From NCBI GenBank assembly GCA_964569025.1, contig CAZMSQ010000075.1, forward strand, positions 1-6,705: a DNA stretch of 6,705 bases, read 5' to 3'. The notes under the pieces are model-generated. The model searched no databases. It was not told the DNA's origin and saw nothing but the letters and a program-made list of their open reading frames with translations. Positions within the stretch are counted from its first letter, which is position 1. Each line of letters starts with the position of its first letter. The position numbers and the translations under genes are program-made. This document shows, one piece after another, positions 1 to 6,490 of this stretch. This stretch comes from CAZMSQ01 sp964569025. GTDB lineage: Bacteria; Bacteroidota; Bacteroidia; Chitinophagales; Saprospiraceae.

Positions 1-82
1 GACGGCTATAGTGGTCGGACGACTATAGTGGTCGGACGACTATAGTGGTCCGACGACTTTCGCTTGCGAAAGTCGTCGGACC
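1..82. repeat. 17-bp palindromic repeat array A, cut by the window start
   Basis: Three consecutive 17-bp units can be read at 1-17, 18-34 and 35-51, with the pattern GACGACTATAGTGGTC plus a spacer base. They are followed by a diverged palindromic element at 52-82. The spacer base is G, G, then C. The units are degenerate relatives of the perfect 16-bp palindrome GACCGCTATAGCGGTC seen at 4377-4392. The array starts at the window edge, so more units may lie to the left. It sits just beyond the 3' end of the amidohydrolase gene and so lies in the 3' UTR or an intergenic region. The function is unknown. A REP/BIME-like dispersed element is the best description. Confidence 0.85.
47..82. other. 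Perfect 17-bp stem-loop at the end of array A
   Basis: Bases 47-63 and 66-82 are exact reverse complements (outer arm GGTCCGACGAC, inner part TTTCGC) around a two-base TT centre. On the minus strand the hairpin begins 21 bases after the stop codon of the amidohydrolase gene. No run of T follows on either strand, so it is not a canonical intrinsic terminator. It could still protect the mRNA 3' end or help stop transcription. Its outer arms match the array unit, but the CTATAG core is replaced by a longer TTTCGCTTGCGAAA core. Confidence 0.75.
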
Positions 83-103
83 GGGCACGACTTGGGACAG
101 AGG

Positions 104-3100
104 CTATTGCTTTTGGCAGCATTGGGGGCGGAGGAAGCTTTGCGTCTCCTCAAAGTAGGGGAAGGCATTGCTGCTGCCGGGTTGCTCGAAATAAAACAGG
201 GTGCGCTCGCGGGGCGAGTTGCCGATTTCGTGCATGGTGGCGGCATCGTAGAGGCGGCCGTTGAGCATGGTGTGGGTGACGTGCTCGCTTTGGCGGATGT
301 CTTCGAGGGGGTTGCCGTCGATGATGATGAGGTCAGCCAGCTTGCCGGGCTCGATGCTGCCGAGCTGGTGGTCCATGCCGAGGTAGATGGCGCCGTTGAT
401 GGTGGCGCAGCGCAGTGCCTCAAGGTTGGTCATGCCGCCTTGGGCCAGCATCCAGAGCTCCCAGTGCGCGCCTAAGCCCTGCAACTGGCCGTGGGCGCCG
501 AGGTTGATCCGAACTCCCGCATCAGCAAGCTTTTTCAGACTCTGCGAGGTCAGGATGTGGCCGTTTTCGAACTCCTCTTCAGGGATCATGGTGCGGTGGC
601 GCGCCCTGCTGTCAATGACGCCCCGGGGGGTGAAGGTCAGCAGGCGGTCCTTGCTCCAGACATCAGTGTGCTGGTACCAGTAGTACTCGCCGTTTACGCT
701 GCCATAATTGACAATCAATGTCGGGGTATTGTGGGCATCGGTTTCGGCCCACAGGTTGATGACATCCTTGTAGAGCGGAGCCACTGGCAGATTGTGCTCG
801 ACGCCAGTGTGGCCGTCAACGACCATGCTCAGGTTGTGGTAAAAGAATGAACCGCCCTCCGGCACAACCAATATGTTCTGTTCTTGTGCGGCACGCATCA
901 CTTGCTGCCGCTGCTCTCGCCGTGGCTGGTTGTAGCTCTTGACTGAGAATGCACCAAATGCACTGGTGCGCCGCAAGGCAGAACGGGCATCCTCCAAGGA
1001 GTTGATGACAGCCTTGAAGTCACCATCTGCCCCGTACAGAATGGTGCCGGTGCTGAACAAGCGCGGCCCCACCATCTTGCCAGCGCGAATCAACTCCGCA
1101 TTGGCAAAGACCATCTCCGTGTTGGTACTTGGATCATGAGAGGTGGTCACCCCATAGGCCAAATTGGCATAATACTCCCATTGTTTCTGCGGACTGAGCC
1201 CATACCGGAAATTGCCGCTGTGGGCATGGACATCGATGATGCCCGGCATAATGGTTTTGCCGCTGCAGTCAATCACCGTGGCTGAAGAGGGTATTTTGAC
1301 CGAGGCGCCTACTTTCCGGATGGTGTTTCCCTCAACCAGCACAGTCCCATTCTCAATCACCTTATCCCCATCCATGGTAAGAATGCGGGCGTTGGTCAAT
1401 GCAATCTGACCCTGAGGCTTGTCAGATGATACGCGCAGCCCAATCGCAATGCCTGCGCTATCCATTGGCGGCAAACTGTCTGCAGCACCTTCAAGAAAAG
1501 CAAAGCGCTCGGTGAGCTTGTCAGAAAAATAGGTGTCTCCCAGGGTCCAATACAGCGATTTGCTGTCAGAAGACCAGTGTATGTTGATGCCGGCATCACG
1601 GGCTACCTGAGCAACCGGCACAGCTTTGGTAGAGGAGGTCAGCACAACCTTCTGACCCGTTTTCGGAAATGGTGCCACGTACACCTTGTACAACTCCGAC
1701 CAGGCCACCCATTTGTTGTCAGGACTGATGACGTAGCGCTGGGTGTATTTGCCGTCAAAATGCTCTTTTTTGTCGTGGCCACCCAAATCAGCACTCTCAA
1801 TTTTCTTGACCAGACTGCCAAAAAGATACCCACCTTTCTGATAGAAAATCCGCTTCCCATCTGCGCTGAATTGCGGATATTCCCCCTGAGGCGACACAAG
1901 CTGCGGCGCCTTGCTTCCATCTGATGGGATCAAATATATGCCCGGCTCCAGACAGTTGGCATACCCCTGATGAGAATTGCCGCCCTCCTTCAGATACGCG
2001 ATAGACAAACCGTCAGGAGAAAAAACAGGGGTGCGGTAAATGGCAGGATTTGTGAGAATCGGCGTAATGGTATTCGTCTCGAAATCAAACACCTGAATGG
2101 TACCCATCGCCTCATCGTCCCAAGTCACATACACCAGCTTCCTGCCGTCAGGGCTGAACGATGGCTCCGACTCAAATCCATATGTGCGGTCCTCCGGTTC
2201 AGTCAGCGGCTCCGGGGTGCCGTCCGGCAGGGATTTCCGCCACAACTGACCAACCGCATGGAACACAAGAACAGAGCCGTCCGGTGATGTCACAGCGTGG
2301 CGGATGGCCTTTGCGTCGAACTCATTCATAAACGCATCGTTCTGAAAGCGCACTGTGTTGGCCACCTTCGCATTCACCTCCACCTCGAATGGAATCTGCT
2401 CTGCATCTTCCACTGGTTCGCTTCCCGCTTTGACTGGCACTTTCCAGAGTTTGCCTTCTCCGTAAATCACGATATGACGGTCGTCAGGCGTCCAGGCAAA
2501 GCCCGGATAGACCCCGAATATGGCCCACGCTTCCTGCTGATCTTTGATCAGGCGGTCAAAGAGCGGAAATTCCCTGCCGGTCGCTACCTCGTACAAGCAC
2601 AAAACACTGCGTGTGCGAATTCGCTTTACAAACGCAACCCATTTTCCATCATGAGAGACCTGCGGACGGCACGCGCCACCCGGACCGGCAATTACATTCT
2701 CCACCTCTCCTTTTTCAAAATCATACCGCTTTGTGACATAGATCTGACTGTTCGGGTCTTTATTGTATTGAAAATACCCGCCCGGATACATATCCTCTGA
2801 AAAATAAACATAGCGCCCATCCGGAGAAACAGACGGCTCATTGACGTCCTGCTGATCATTCTTCCGCTTGGTCAACTGGAGGCCCTCGCCCCCTGTTTTA
2901 TGATACATCCACAGCTCCCCGGCCCCAAGTGACCGACCTGAGGTAAAGTGCTTCCGGGCCACGAAATACTCCCCATCCGGCATCCAGACCGCATTGTTGA
3001 GCAGGCGGAATGACTCTTTGGTCACCTGTTGCGCCTCGCTGCCGTCGGCATTCATCATCCAGATATTGTCACCGCCACCGGCATCACTCGTAAACAGAAT

Positions 3101-3415
3101 GTGCGCCCCGTCAGGACTGTACCGGGGCTGTACCTCCCAAGCCAGACCCGACCGCAAAGGAGTGGCTTTCCCACCACCAATCGGCATGCTGTACAGATCG
3201 CCAAGCAGGTCAAAAACAAGCGTCGAGCCATCTGGGCTGATGTCAAGATTCATCCAGGTACCCTCGTCTGTGCTGAACGAAACATCCCTCCAACCCCAAC
3301 CCTCTCCGGGCGGATCATTGACATCCCATTTGGCATCGTCACCTTGAGCGAATGTGCAAAAGGGGAGAAGGGCCAAAAAAATAAGCGCGAGGAGCGTACT
3401 TGTGAAATTTTTCAT
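104..3415 (-). CDS. Secreted TolB/PD40 beta-propeller plus amidohydrolase fusion protein
   Basis: This 1103-residue protein starts with a Sec signal peptide (MKNF, then a hydrophobic stretch, with likely cleavage after TFA at about residue 23). Residues 50-630 carry about twelve SPDG-type PD40/WD40-like motifs, near residues 60, 100, 146, 198, 254, 309, 377, 421, 466, 517, 564 and 615, as in TolB-like propellers. Residues 668-1058 form an amidohydrolase-superfamily domain. It opens with the usual N-terminal beta-sandwich (NARILTMDGDKVIENGTVLV), then the metal-binding DVHAH (H730, H732), a candidate bridging lysine in FSVKSY (K826), HTGVEH (H869, H874), and the closing GSIEPGKLADLIIIDGNPLE. 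Where many relatives have a metal-site Asp near GTD or GSD, this protein reads LGAHG (H975). The substrate is unknown. By family it should cleave amide, peptide-like or cyclic amide bonds, and the propeller may bind or gate the substrate. The ATG at 3415 is chosen because it directly precedes the signal peptide. It is the last gene of the cluster. Confidence 0.93.
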   Translation of the reverse strand: MKNFTSTLLALIFLALLPFCTFAQGDDAKWDVNDPPGEGWGWRDVSFSTDEGTWMNLDISPDGSTLVFDLLGDLYSMPIGGGKATPLRSGLAWEVQPRYSPDGAHILFTSDAGGGDNIWMMNADGSEAQQVTKESFRLLNNAVWMPDGEYFVARKHFTSGRSLGAGELWMYHKTGGEGLQLTKRKNDQQDVNEPSVSPDGRYVYFSEDMYPGGYFQYNKDPNSQIYVTKRYDFEKGEVENVIAGPGGACRPQVSHDGKWVAFVKRIRTRSVLCLYEVATGREFPLFDRLIKDQQEAWAIFGVYPGFAWTPDDRHIVIYGEGKLWKVPVKAGSEPVEDAEQIPFEVEVNAKVANTVRFQNDAFMNEFDAKAIRHAVTSPDGSVLVFHAVGQLWRKSLPDGTPEPLTEPEDRTYGFESEPSFSPDGRKLVYVTWDDEAMGTIQVFDFETNTITPILTNPAIYRTPVFSPDGLSIAYLKEGGNSHQGYANCLEPGIYLIPSDGSKAPQLVSPQGEYPQFSADGKRIFYQKGGYLFGSLVKKIESADLGGHDKKEHFDGKYTQRYVISPDNKWVAWSELYKVYVAPFPKTGQKVVLTSSTKAVPVAQVARDAGINIHWSSDSKSLYWTLGDTYFSDKLTERFAFLEGAADSLPPMDSAGIAIGLRVSSDKPQGQIALTNARILTMDGDKVIENGTVLVEGNTIRKVGASVKIPSSATVIDCSGKTIMPGIIDVHAHSGNFRYGLSPQKQWEYYANLAYGVTTSHDPSTNTEMVFANAELIRAGKMVGPRLFSTGTILYGADGDFKAVINSLEDARSALRRTSAFGAFSVKSYNQPRREQRQQVMRAAQEQNILVVPEGGSFFYHNLSMVVDGHTGVEHNLPVAPLYKDVINLWAETDAHNTPTLIVNYGSVNGEYYWYQHTDVWSKDRLLTFTPRGVIDSRARHRTMIPEEEFENGHILTSQSLKKLADAGVRINLGAHGQLQGLGAHWELWMLAQGGMTNLEALRCATINGAIYLGMDHQLGSIEPGKLADLIIIDGNPLEDIRQSEHVTHTMLNGRLYDAATMHEIGNSPRERTLFYFEQPGSSNAFPYFEETQSFLRPQCCQKQ

Positions 3416-3498
3416 GCTTCTATTTGCTTTTGATGAATTGTGTAAATGATGGAGAATGGGTACTGGTTGCTTCCGCAGTTCAGGAGTAAGGTCTCAAT

Positions 3499-4428
3499 TC
3501 ACTGGGTGTCAAAAGAGCCACCCAGGGGGAGTGTTACACTCAGCCATGGGGTGAGTAAAAATCCGCCGACATCTCCCAGTGGGATAAATCCGCCATAATC
3601 GAGGGCAATTTTTCGCCAGATGGTACGCCCGCCGAGCGAAATCAGGGCATTGGCTCCTCCATCGAGTAAGTAGTTTTCTGTCATAAAGTAGGTATTCCGG
3701 GCCAGCCTCCCCAGGCCACCCACCTGGATGACCGGGCCTCCAGAGCCGCTTTCAAAATTGGTGGCATACCCCGCACCAAAAGAAAACTGCTTGTCAGGAG
3801 AGCCAATCGTAGCAGTGCCGGTGAAAATCCCAATGGGGCTTTCTCCAAAGCCTCCGATCACTGCTCCAAACAAACTGTTGACACCCAGATACATTTTCTG
3901 GTCCTTCACCGGAATACTCACCTTCGGGTTTACCCAGGCCGGAACCGGCCCGCCAAATAAAAGAAAGCCAGGCAGGAAGCCTCCGCCGAGGCTGAAATAA
4001 TCTGAGACGCCATACTCAAACTGCTGAATGAAAATCCAGGTGTTGCGGTAATAGGCTTTTTTTCGACCCACCGGGTATCCACTCCCCCAGAAAATATAGG
4101 CGTTTGCCAACGGATTCTCAGAGATATATCCGGTCTTTTTCAGCCTTTCCGGATCAAGTACCTTCATCGACTTGATGTCCCTGACGCGCAAGGTGATGGT
4201 GCCGATGTTGTCTGTCTGACACTGAATCACACCTTCTTCAACCTGCTCGATGGTCCCTGAATACCGGTTCCCGTCATTGGTTTCAATCCGCCAGATATAC
4301 TGCGAAGAATCTTGAGCCTGCTGGGCATGCAAGGAGCCTGTGATGATCAGCAAAATCACGGCCGCTATAGCGGTCGGACCGCTATAGCGGTCCGACCGCC
4401 TTGGGAAATGGGTATGAGATTGGTTCAT
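3499..4428 (-). CDS. Exported hypothetical protein, probable outer-membrane beta-barrel
   Basis: The protein has 309 residues. A signal peptide spans about 1-35, with hydrophobic core AVILLIITGSL and likely cleavage after LHA. Residues 44-95 (IWRIETNDGNRYSGTIEQVEE and on to DIKSMKVLD) look like a small beta-rich domain of the kind that often precedes Bacteroidota barrel proteins. From about 105 onward the chain is rich in Gly and aromatic residues in alternating beta-strand patterns (FEYGVSDYFSLGGGF, SFGAGYATNF, LISLGGRTIW, LSVTLPLGGSF), as in small outer-membrane barrels. I do not recognise a specific named family and assign no function. Residues 10-23 (RRSDRYSGPTAIAA) are encoded by a copy of the window's 17-bp repeat array and supply most of the positive n-region. 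A shorter start at the GTG of V24 is possible but would leave a signal peptide with no positive charge, so the ATG at 4428 is preferred. No clear Shine-Dalgarno sequence is seen. Confidence 0.85.
   Translation of the reverse strand: MNQSHTHFPRRSDRYSGPTAIAAVILLIITGSLHAQQAQDSSQYIWRIETNDGNRYSGTIEQVEEGVIQCQTDNIGTITLRVRDIKSMKVLDPERLKKTGYISENPLANAYIFWGSGYPVGRKKAYYRNTWIFIQQFEYGVSDYFSLGGGFLPGFLLFGGPVPAWVNPKVSIPVKDQKMYLGVNSLFGAVIGGFGESPIGIFTGTATIGSPDKQFSFGAGYATNFESGSGGPVIQVGGLGRLARNTYFMTENYLLDGGANALISLGGRTIWRKIALDYGGFIPLGDVGGFLLTPWLSVTLPLGGSFDTQ
4360..4400. repeat. 17-bp palindromic repeat array B, inside a coding sequence
   Basis: There are two full units, 4360-4376 (GGCCGCTATAGCGGTC plus G) and 4377-4393 (GACCGCTATAGCGGTC plus C), followed by the partial unit GACCGCC. 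The second unit is a perfect 16-bp palindrome. The spacer order is again G then C. The array lies wholly within codons 10-23 of the minus-strand 309-residue protein, whereas the other three arrays in the window are intergenic. The two units are read in different frames (CGC-TAT-AGC, then GCT-ATA-GCG) because 17 is not a multiple of three. Confidence 0.9.
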
Positions 4429-4499
4429 TTCAGAAAGAAAAAGTTGGTGAAGGCCGTTATTCAGATATCATGGAGGTGGAGGGGGCGCTGTATGAGCTT

Positions 4500-5495
4500 T
4501 TAATCCAGCAGGGATGGCGCGTTTCTGACTTCGCGCACTGAACCCTGGCTGACGGCATAGGTGAACCCCGGTTGCAGGCTGTATGCACCGACATTGCCCT
4601 GAGGGTCAAGGGCTATGAACGCGGCTTGTATGGGAGGTCCGTCCCGATGTGCTTTGCGTATGCGGCTGACGATTTCGGCACAGGCTTCTTCAGGAGAAGC
4701 TCCGCTGCGCATCAGCTCTACTACCATGGCGCTCCCGGCCACGCGAATGATGGCCTCGCCCATTCCGGTGGCGGTAGCCGCGCCGGCCTCTTGATCGACA
4801 AATAACCCAGAGCCGATGAGGGGTGAATCGCCTACTCGGCCTCGCATTTTATAGCCAAGGCCCGATGTGGTGCATGCACCGGCAAGATGGCCGAAGGAGT
4901 CGCGGGCAAGCATGCCGATGGTGTCGTGGTTTTCGATGTTGATGACCGGCTGGTAATTGCTTGTTTTCCGCCATTCTTCCCAAGCAGCCTTGCGCTCGTC
5001 AGTGAGCAGATTGCGGGTCTCAAAGCCCTGTTCCACTGCAAACTGCCGTGCGCCAGCTCCCACAAGCATGACATGAGGTGTGGCTTCCATGACGGCGCGT
5101 GCCACAGAAACCGGATGCTGGATATCCTCCAGAAACGCCACTGATCCGCAGCGGTGCGTATGATCCATGATGCAGGCATCCAGCGTAACTTTGCCATCCC
5201 GGTCAGGAGTGCCTCCAATGCCCACGCTGCTGTTGCCAGGGTCGGCCTCAACTACCCGGACGCCAGCCTCTACCGCATCCAGTGCCGTGCCGGCGCTCGA
5301 AAGTACCTTCATTGCTGTGCCGTTGGCAATTTCGCCAAAATTCCAGGTGGAAATAACAATAGGGTCACCCTCCCGCACCAAGGCGGTTTCGGATTCTGAT
5401 TGAAAAGAATCACGTGATGCCAGCCTGGTGCCACCTAAAAGCAGTCCCATACCCGCTAAAGAGGTGGACCTCAGAAAATGCCGTCTTGATTTCAT
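4500..5495 (-). CDS. N4-(beta-N-acetylglucosaminyl)-L-asparaginase family enzyme (glycosylasparaginase), Tat-exported
   Basis: From the ATG at 5495 the product has 331 residues. It opens with a twin-arginine signal (SRRHFLRS at residues 3-10, then the hydrophobic stretch LAGMGLLLGG), pointing to folded export to the periplasm. The body is an Ntn-hydrolase of the glycosylasparaginase family, whose characterised members cleave the GlcNAc-asparagine bond. The autoproteolysis motif NHDTIGM places the cut before T192, the expected nucleophile. Other family landmarks are STWNFG (W51), CTTSG (residues 208-212), GRVGDSPLIGSG (R220, D223) and ATGMGE (T243, G244), which correspond to substrate-binding residues of the human and Elizabethkingia enzymes. 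The length fits the bacterial family. An in-frame GTG at 5501 would add only two residues, and the ATG is preferred because it directly precedes the Tat motif. The gene begins 28 bases after the NYN gene stops, which suggests co-transcription. Asparaginase or isoaspartyl-peptidase activity is an alternative, but DTIGM and the GRVGDS context favour glycosylasparaginase. Confidence 0.92.
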   Translation of the reverse strand: MKSRRHFLRSTSLAGMGLLLGGTRLASRDSFQSESETALVREGDPIVISTWNFGEIANGTAMKVLSSAGTALDAVEAGVRVVEADPGNSSVGIGGTPDRDGKVTLDACIMDHTHRCGSVAFLEDIQHPVSVARAVMEATPHVMLVGAGARQFAVEQGFETRNLLTDERKAAWEEWRKTSNYQPVINIENHDTIGMLARDSFGHLAGACTTSGLGYKMRGRVGDSPLIGSGLFVDQEAGAATATGMGEAIIRVAGSAMVVELMRSGASPEEACAEIVSRIRKAHRDGPPIQAAFIALDPQGNVGAYSLQPGFTYAVSQGSVREVRNAPSLLD

Positions 5496-5523
5496 ATGCA
5501 CACCGTCTGTGACCCAATAAAAG

Positions 5524-6036
5524 CTATTTCCCCTTTCTGGGTCTGTATGATTTCAAAATGTAACAATCCTCCTCGGTAATGGGAATAAAATGGTCTGCCT
5601 CTTCTTTGAGAATGGCCGCTGTGGTCTGCTCGACCGCCGCAATCTCTACCCGTACACCCTCCCCACGCAGGTGACGCACTAATTCAACATAGTCCGAATC
5701 TCCGGACATAATGATGATCGTATCCACTTTCGTGGCTATTTGCGTCGCTTTGATGGTAAGGGGAATGTCTGCCGATTTATGACACGGCATGACTGACCCA
5801 TGGAAATTTGTCAACAAACGCTCGGCCAGCTTGGACGAAATGCTCTTACCCTCCCGAAAATAAATCAAACGGTTCAGTCCCCGATTCTGAAGCAACTTTG
5901 GGATGAGTACATCGAAATCAACCAAGGCATTGCTTTTGCCCACCAGAGATTGCAGGCTCAGCTCAATGTTATTGCCGTCTATCAGTACGGCCACAGACTG
6001 GTTGATATTGATGTGGAATGGTGGGTTTTCAGTCAT
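5524..6036 (-). CDS. NYN/LabA-type PIN-like domain protein (DUF88-like)
   Basis: This is a 170-residue cytoplasmic protein with no signal peptide or membrane segment. It is essentially a single NYN domain. Strand 1 carries VAVLIDGNNIE (D20, N22, N23), a central motif reads KSADIPLTIKAT (D90), and VDTIIIMSGDSDYVELVRHL provides D113 and D115, followed by GVRVEI. These match the acidic-pocket pattern of NYN/LabA proteins, a PIN-like fold whose characterised members are metal-dependent RNases or regulators of nucleic-acid processing. In the central motif many LabA-type proteins have an Asp six residues after the VD aspartate. Here that position is K96, so the acidic site may be altered, or this may be a subfamily trait. 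The short Lys/Arg-rich tail (RPRKGK) could contact nucleic acid. The ATG at 6036 begins just before the conserved strand and directly after a promoter-like element. It is the first gene of the putative unit. Confidence 0.88.
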   Translation of the reverse strand: MTENPPFHININQSVAVLIDGNNIELSLQSLVGKSNALVDFDVLIPKLLQNRGLNRLIYFREGKSISSKLAERLLTNFHGSVMPCHKSADIPLTIKATQIATKVDTIIIMSGDSDYVELVRHLRGEGVRVEIAAVEQTTAAILKEEADHFIPITEEDCYILKSYRPRKGK

Positions 6037-6040
6037 GAAA

Positions 6041-6070
6041 CAAAGATAAAATTTCTTTCCGGTGGCAAAA
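6041..6070 (-). promoter_or_regulatory. Candidate Bacteroidota-type promoter (TTTTG, 17 bases, TATCTTTG)
   Basis: On the minus strand TATCTTTG (plus-strand 6041-6048) matches the Bacteroidota -7 consensus TAnnTTTG exactly. TTTTG (6066-6070) lies 17 bases upstream as a -33-like TTG/TTTG element, slightly closer than the usual spacing of about 19. The ATG of the NYN gene comes only four bases after the -7 element, so transcription would start at or very near the start codon and give a leaderless or nearly leaderless mRNA. I saw no matching TAnnTTTG in the gaps before the other three genes, which supports this as the promoter for the whole cluster. Confidence 0.4.
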
Positions 6071-6107
6071 TGCTCTCAATAAGCTGCTTCAGCTTTTCTC
6101 ACCCCCT

Positions 6108-6166
6108 CCATACCTGGTCGGACCGCTATAGCCGTCGGACCGCTATAGCGGTCCGACCGGGTATGG
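6108..6166. repeat. 17-bp palindromic array C within a long inverted repeat
   Basis: Bases 6108-6131 and 6143-6166 are inverted repeats of 24 bases with a single T:G wobble, around an 11-base centre. The outer ends are CCATACC and GGGTATGG. Inside are two 17-bp units at 6121-6137 and 6138-6154, preceded by the partial unit TGGTCG and followed by GACC. Spacers again run G, G, C. In RNA or single-stranded DNA this would fold into a strong hairpin, about 72 bases upstream of the NYN start codon. No T-run follows it. Confidence 0.85.
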
Positions 6167-6266
6167 TTGCAACAATCACTCGGTAGCTGCTTGGGGACAG
6201 CTCTTTCGGATAAATAAGCAGGAAGGCATTGAGGATGTGATCAAACCCCATCGGGGTGACATCTTT
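6143..6266. repeat. Tail module, copy 1
   Basis: This segment is repeated at 6552-6679. The first 54 bases (6143-6196) are identical between copies, from the CTATAG half of the last palindromic unit through GGTATGG to TAGCTGCTTGGGG. A second block of 33 bases (6224-6256), ending in CAAACCCCATCGGGG, is also identical. The stretch between the blocks has substitutions and small indels. ACCCC-ATC-GGGGT near the right end is a small internal hairpin. The module begins inside a palindromic unit, so array and tail look like one composite element. Confidence 0.85.
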
Positions 6267-6294
6267 GTAGAAATGCAGGCACGCAAGCCGATTA

Positions 6295-6321
6295 AGCTGC
6301 AGCGCAGCGACATCTTTTTTT
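6295..6321 (-). repeat. GATGTCGCTRCGCTGCAGCT motif, copy 1 (inverted)
   Basis: Read on the minus strand this copy is an A-run followed by GATGTCGCTGCGCTGCAGCT. It is the reverse complement, with one or two mismatches, of the copies at 6369-6393 and 6418-6444. It lies directly after tail module copy 1. I associate this motif family with intergenic repeats of Bacteroidota, but that comes from memory and was not searched. Confidence 0.7.
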
Positions 6322-6368
6322 CCAATACACGGAAGCTGTGACAACCAAGCTCTTGTGGGGCACGTTGG

Positions 6369-6393
6369 AAAAGATGTCGCTACGCTGTAGCTC
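6369..6393 (+). repeat. GATGTCGCTRCGCTGCAGCT motif, copy 2
   Basis: AAAAGATGTCGCTACGCTG followed by TAGCTC. It is in direct orientation with copy 3, from which it differs at two positions of the core, and inverted relative to copy 1. Confidence 0.7.
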
Positions 6394-6417
6394 AAAACTT
6401 CGCAATACGCATATGCT

Positions 6418-6444
6418 AAAAAGATATCGCTACGCTGCAGCTCC
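6418..6444 (+). repeat. GATGTCGCTRCGCTGCAGCT motif, copy 3
   Basis: AAAAAGATATCGCTACGCTG followed by CAGCTCC. It starts 49 bases after the start of copy 2 and can pair with copy 1 across about 96 bases. The region between the copies shows no gene. Confidence 0.7.
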
Positions 6445-6490
6445 ACTGATCCGCTCCAAAACCTGCCCCGAAGCTATTCTCGTCTAAACT

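Noticed and set aside
47..82. Canonical rho-independent terminator after the amidohydrolase gene
   Set aside because: The stem is strong, but no T-run follows on the minus strand, where further array units follow directly.
92..475. Plus-strand open frame of 127 codons
   Set aside because: It is a shadow of the C-terminal amidohydrolase coding sequence, with alternating composition caused by GC-rich third positions.
2297..2800. Plus-strand open frame of 167 codons
   Set aside because: It lies wholly inside the propeller region of the 1103-residue protein on the opposite strand and shows no domain pattern.
3416..3498. Promoter or RNA element before the amidohydrolase gene
   Set aside because: No TAnnTTTG element or stable hairpin was seen in this 83-base gap; read-through from upstream is the simpler view.
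5800..6186. Plus-strand open frame of 128 codons
   Set aside because: It overlaps the NYN gene antisense and ends in the palindromic array; the NYN protein is clearly the real product.
6126..6446. Minus-strand open frame of 106 codons across the repeat region
   Set aside because: It is made of array C, tail module copy 1 and the three short motifs; its C-terminal residues are the translated palindrome. No promoter or homologous domain is visible, so it is most likely a spurious frame.
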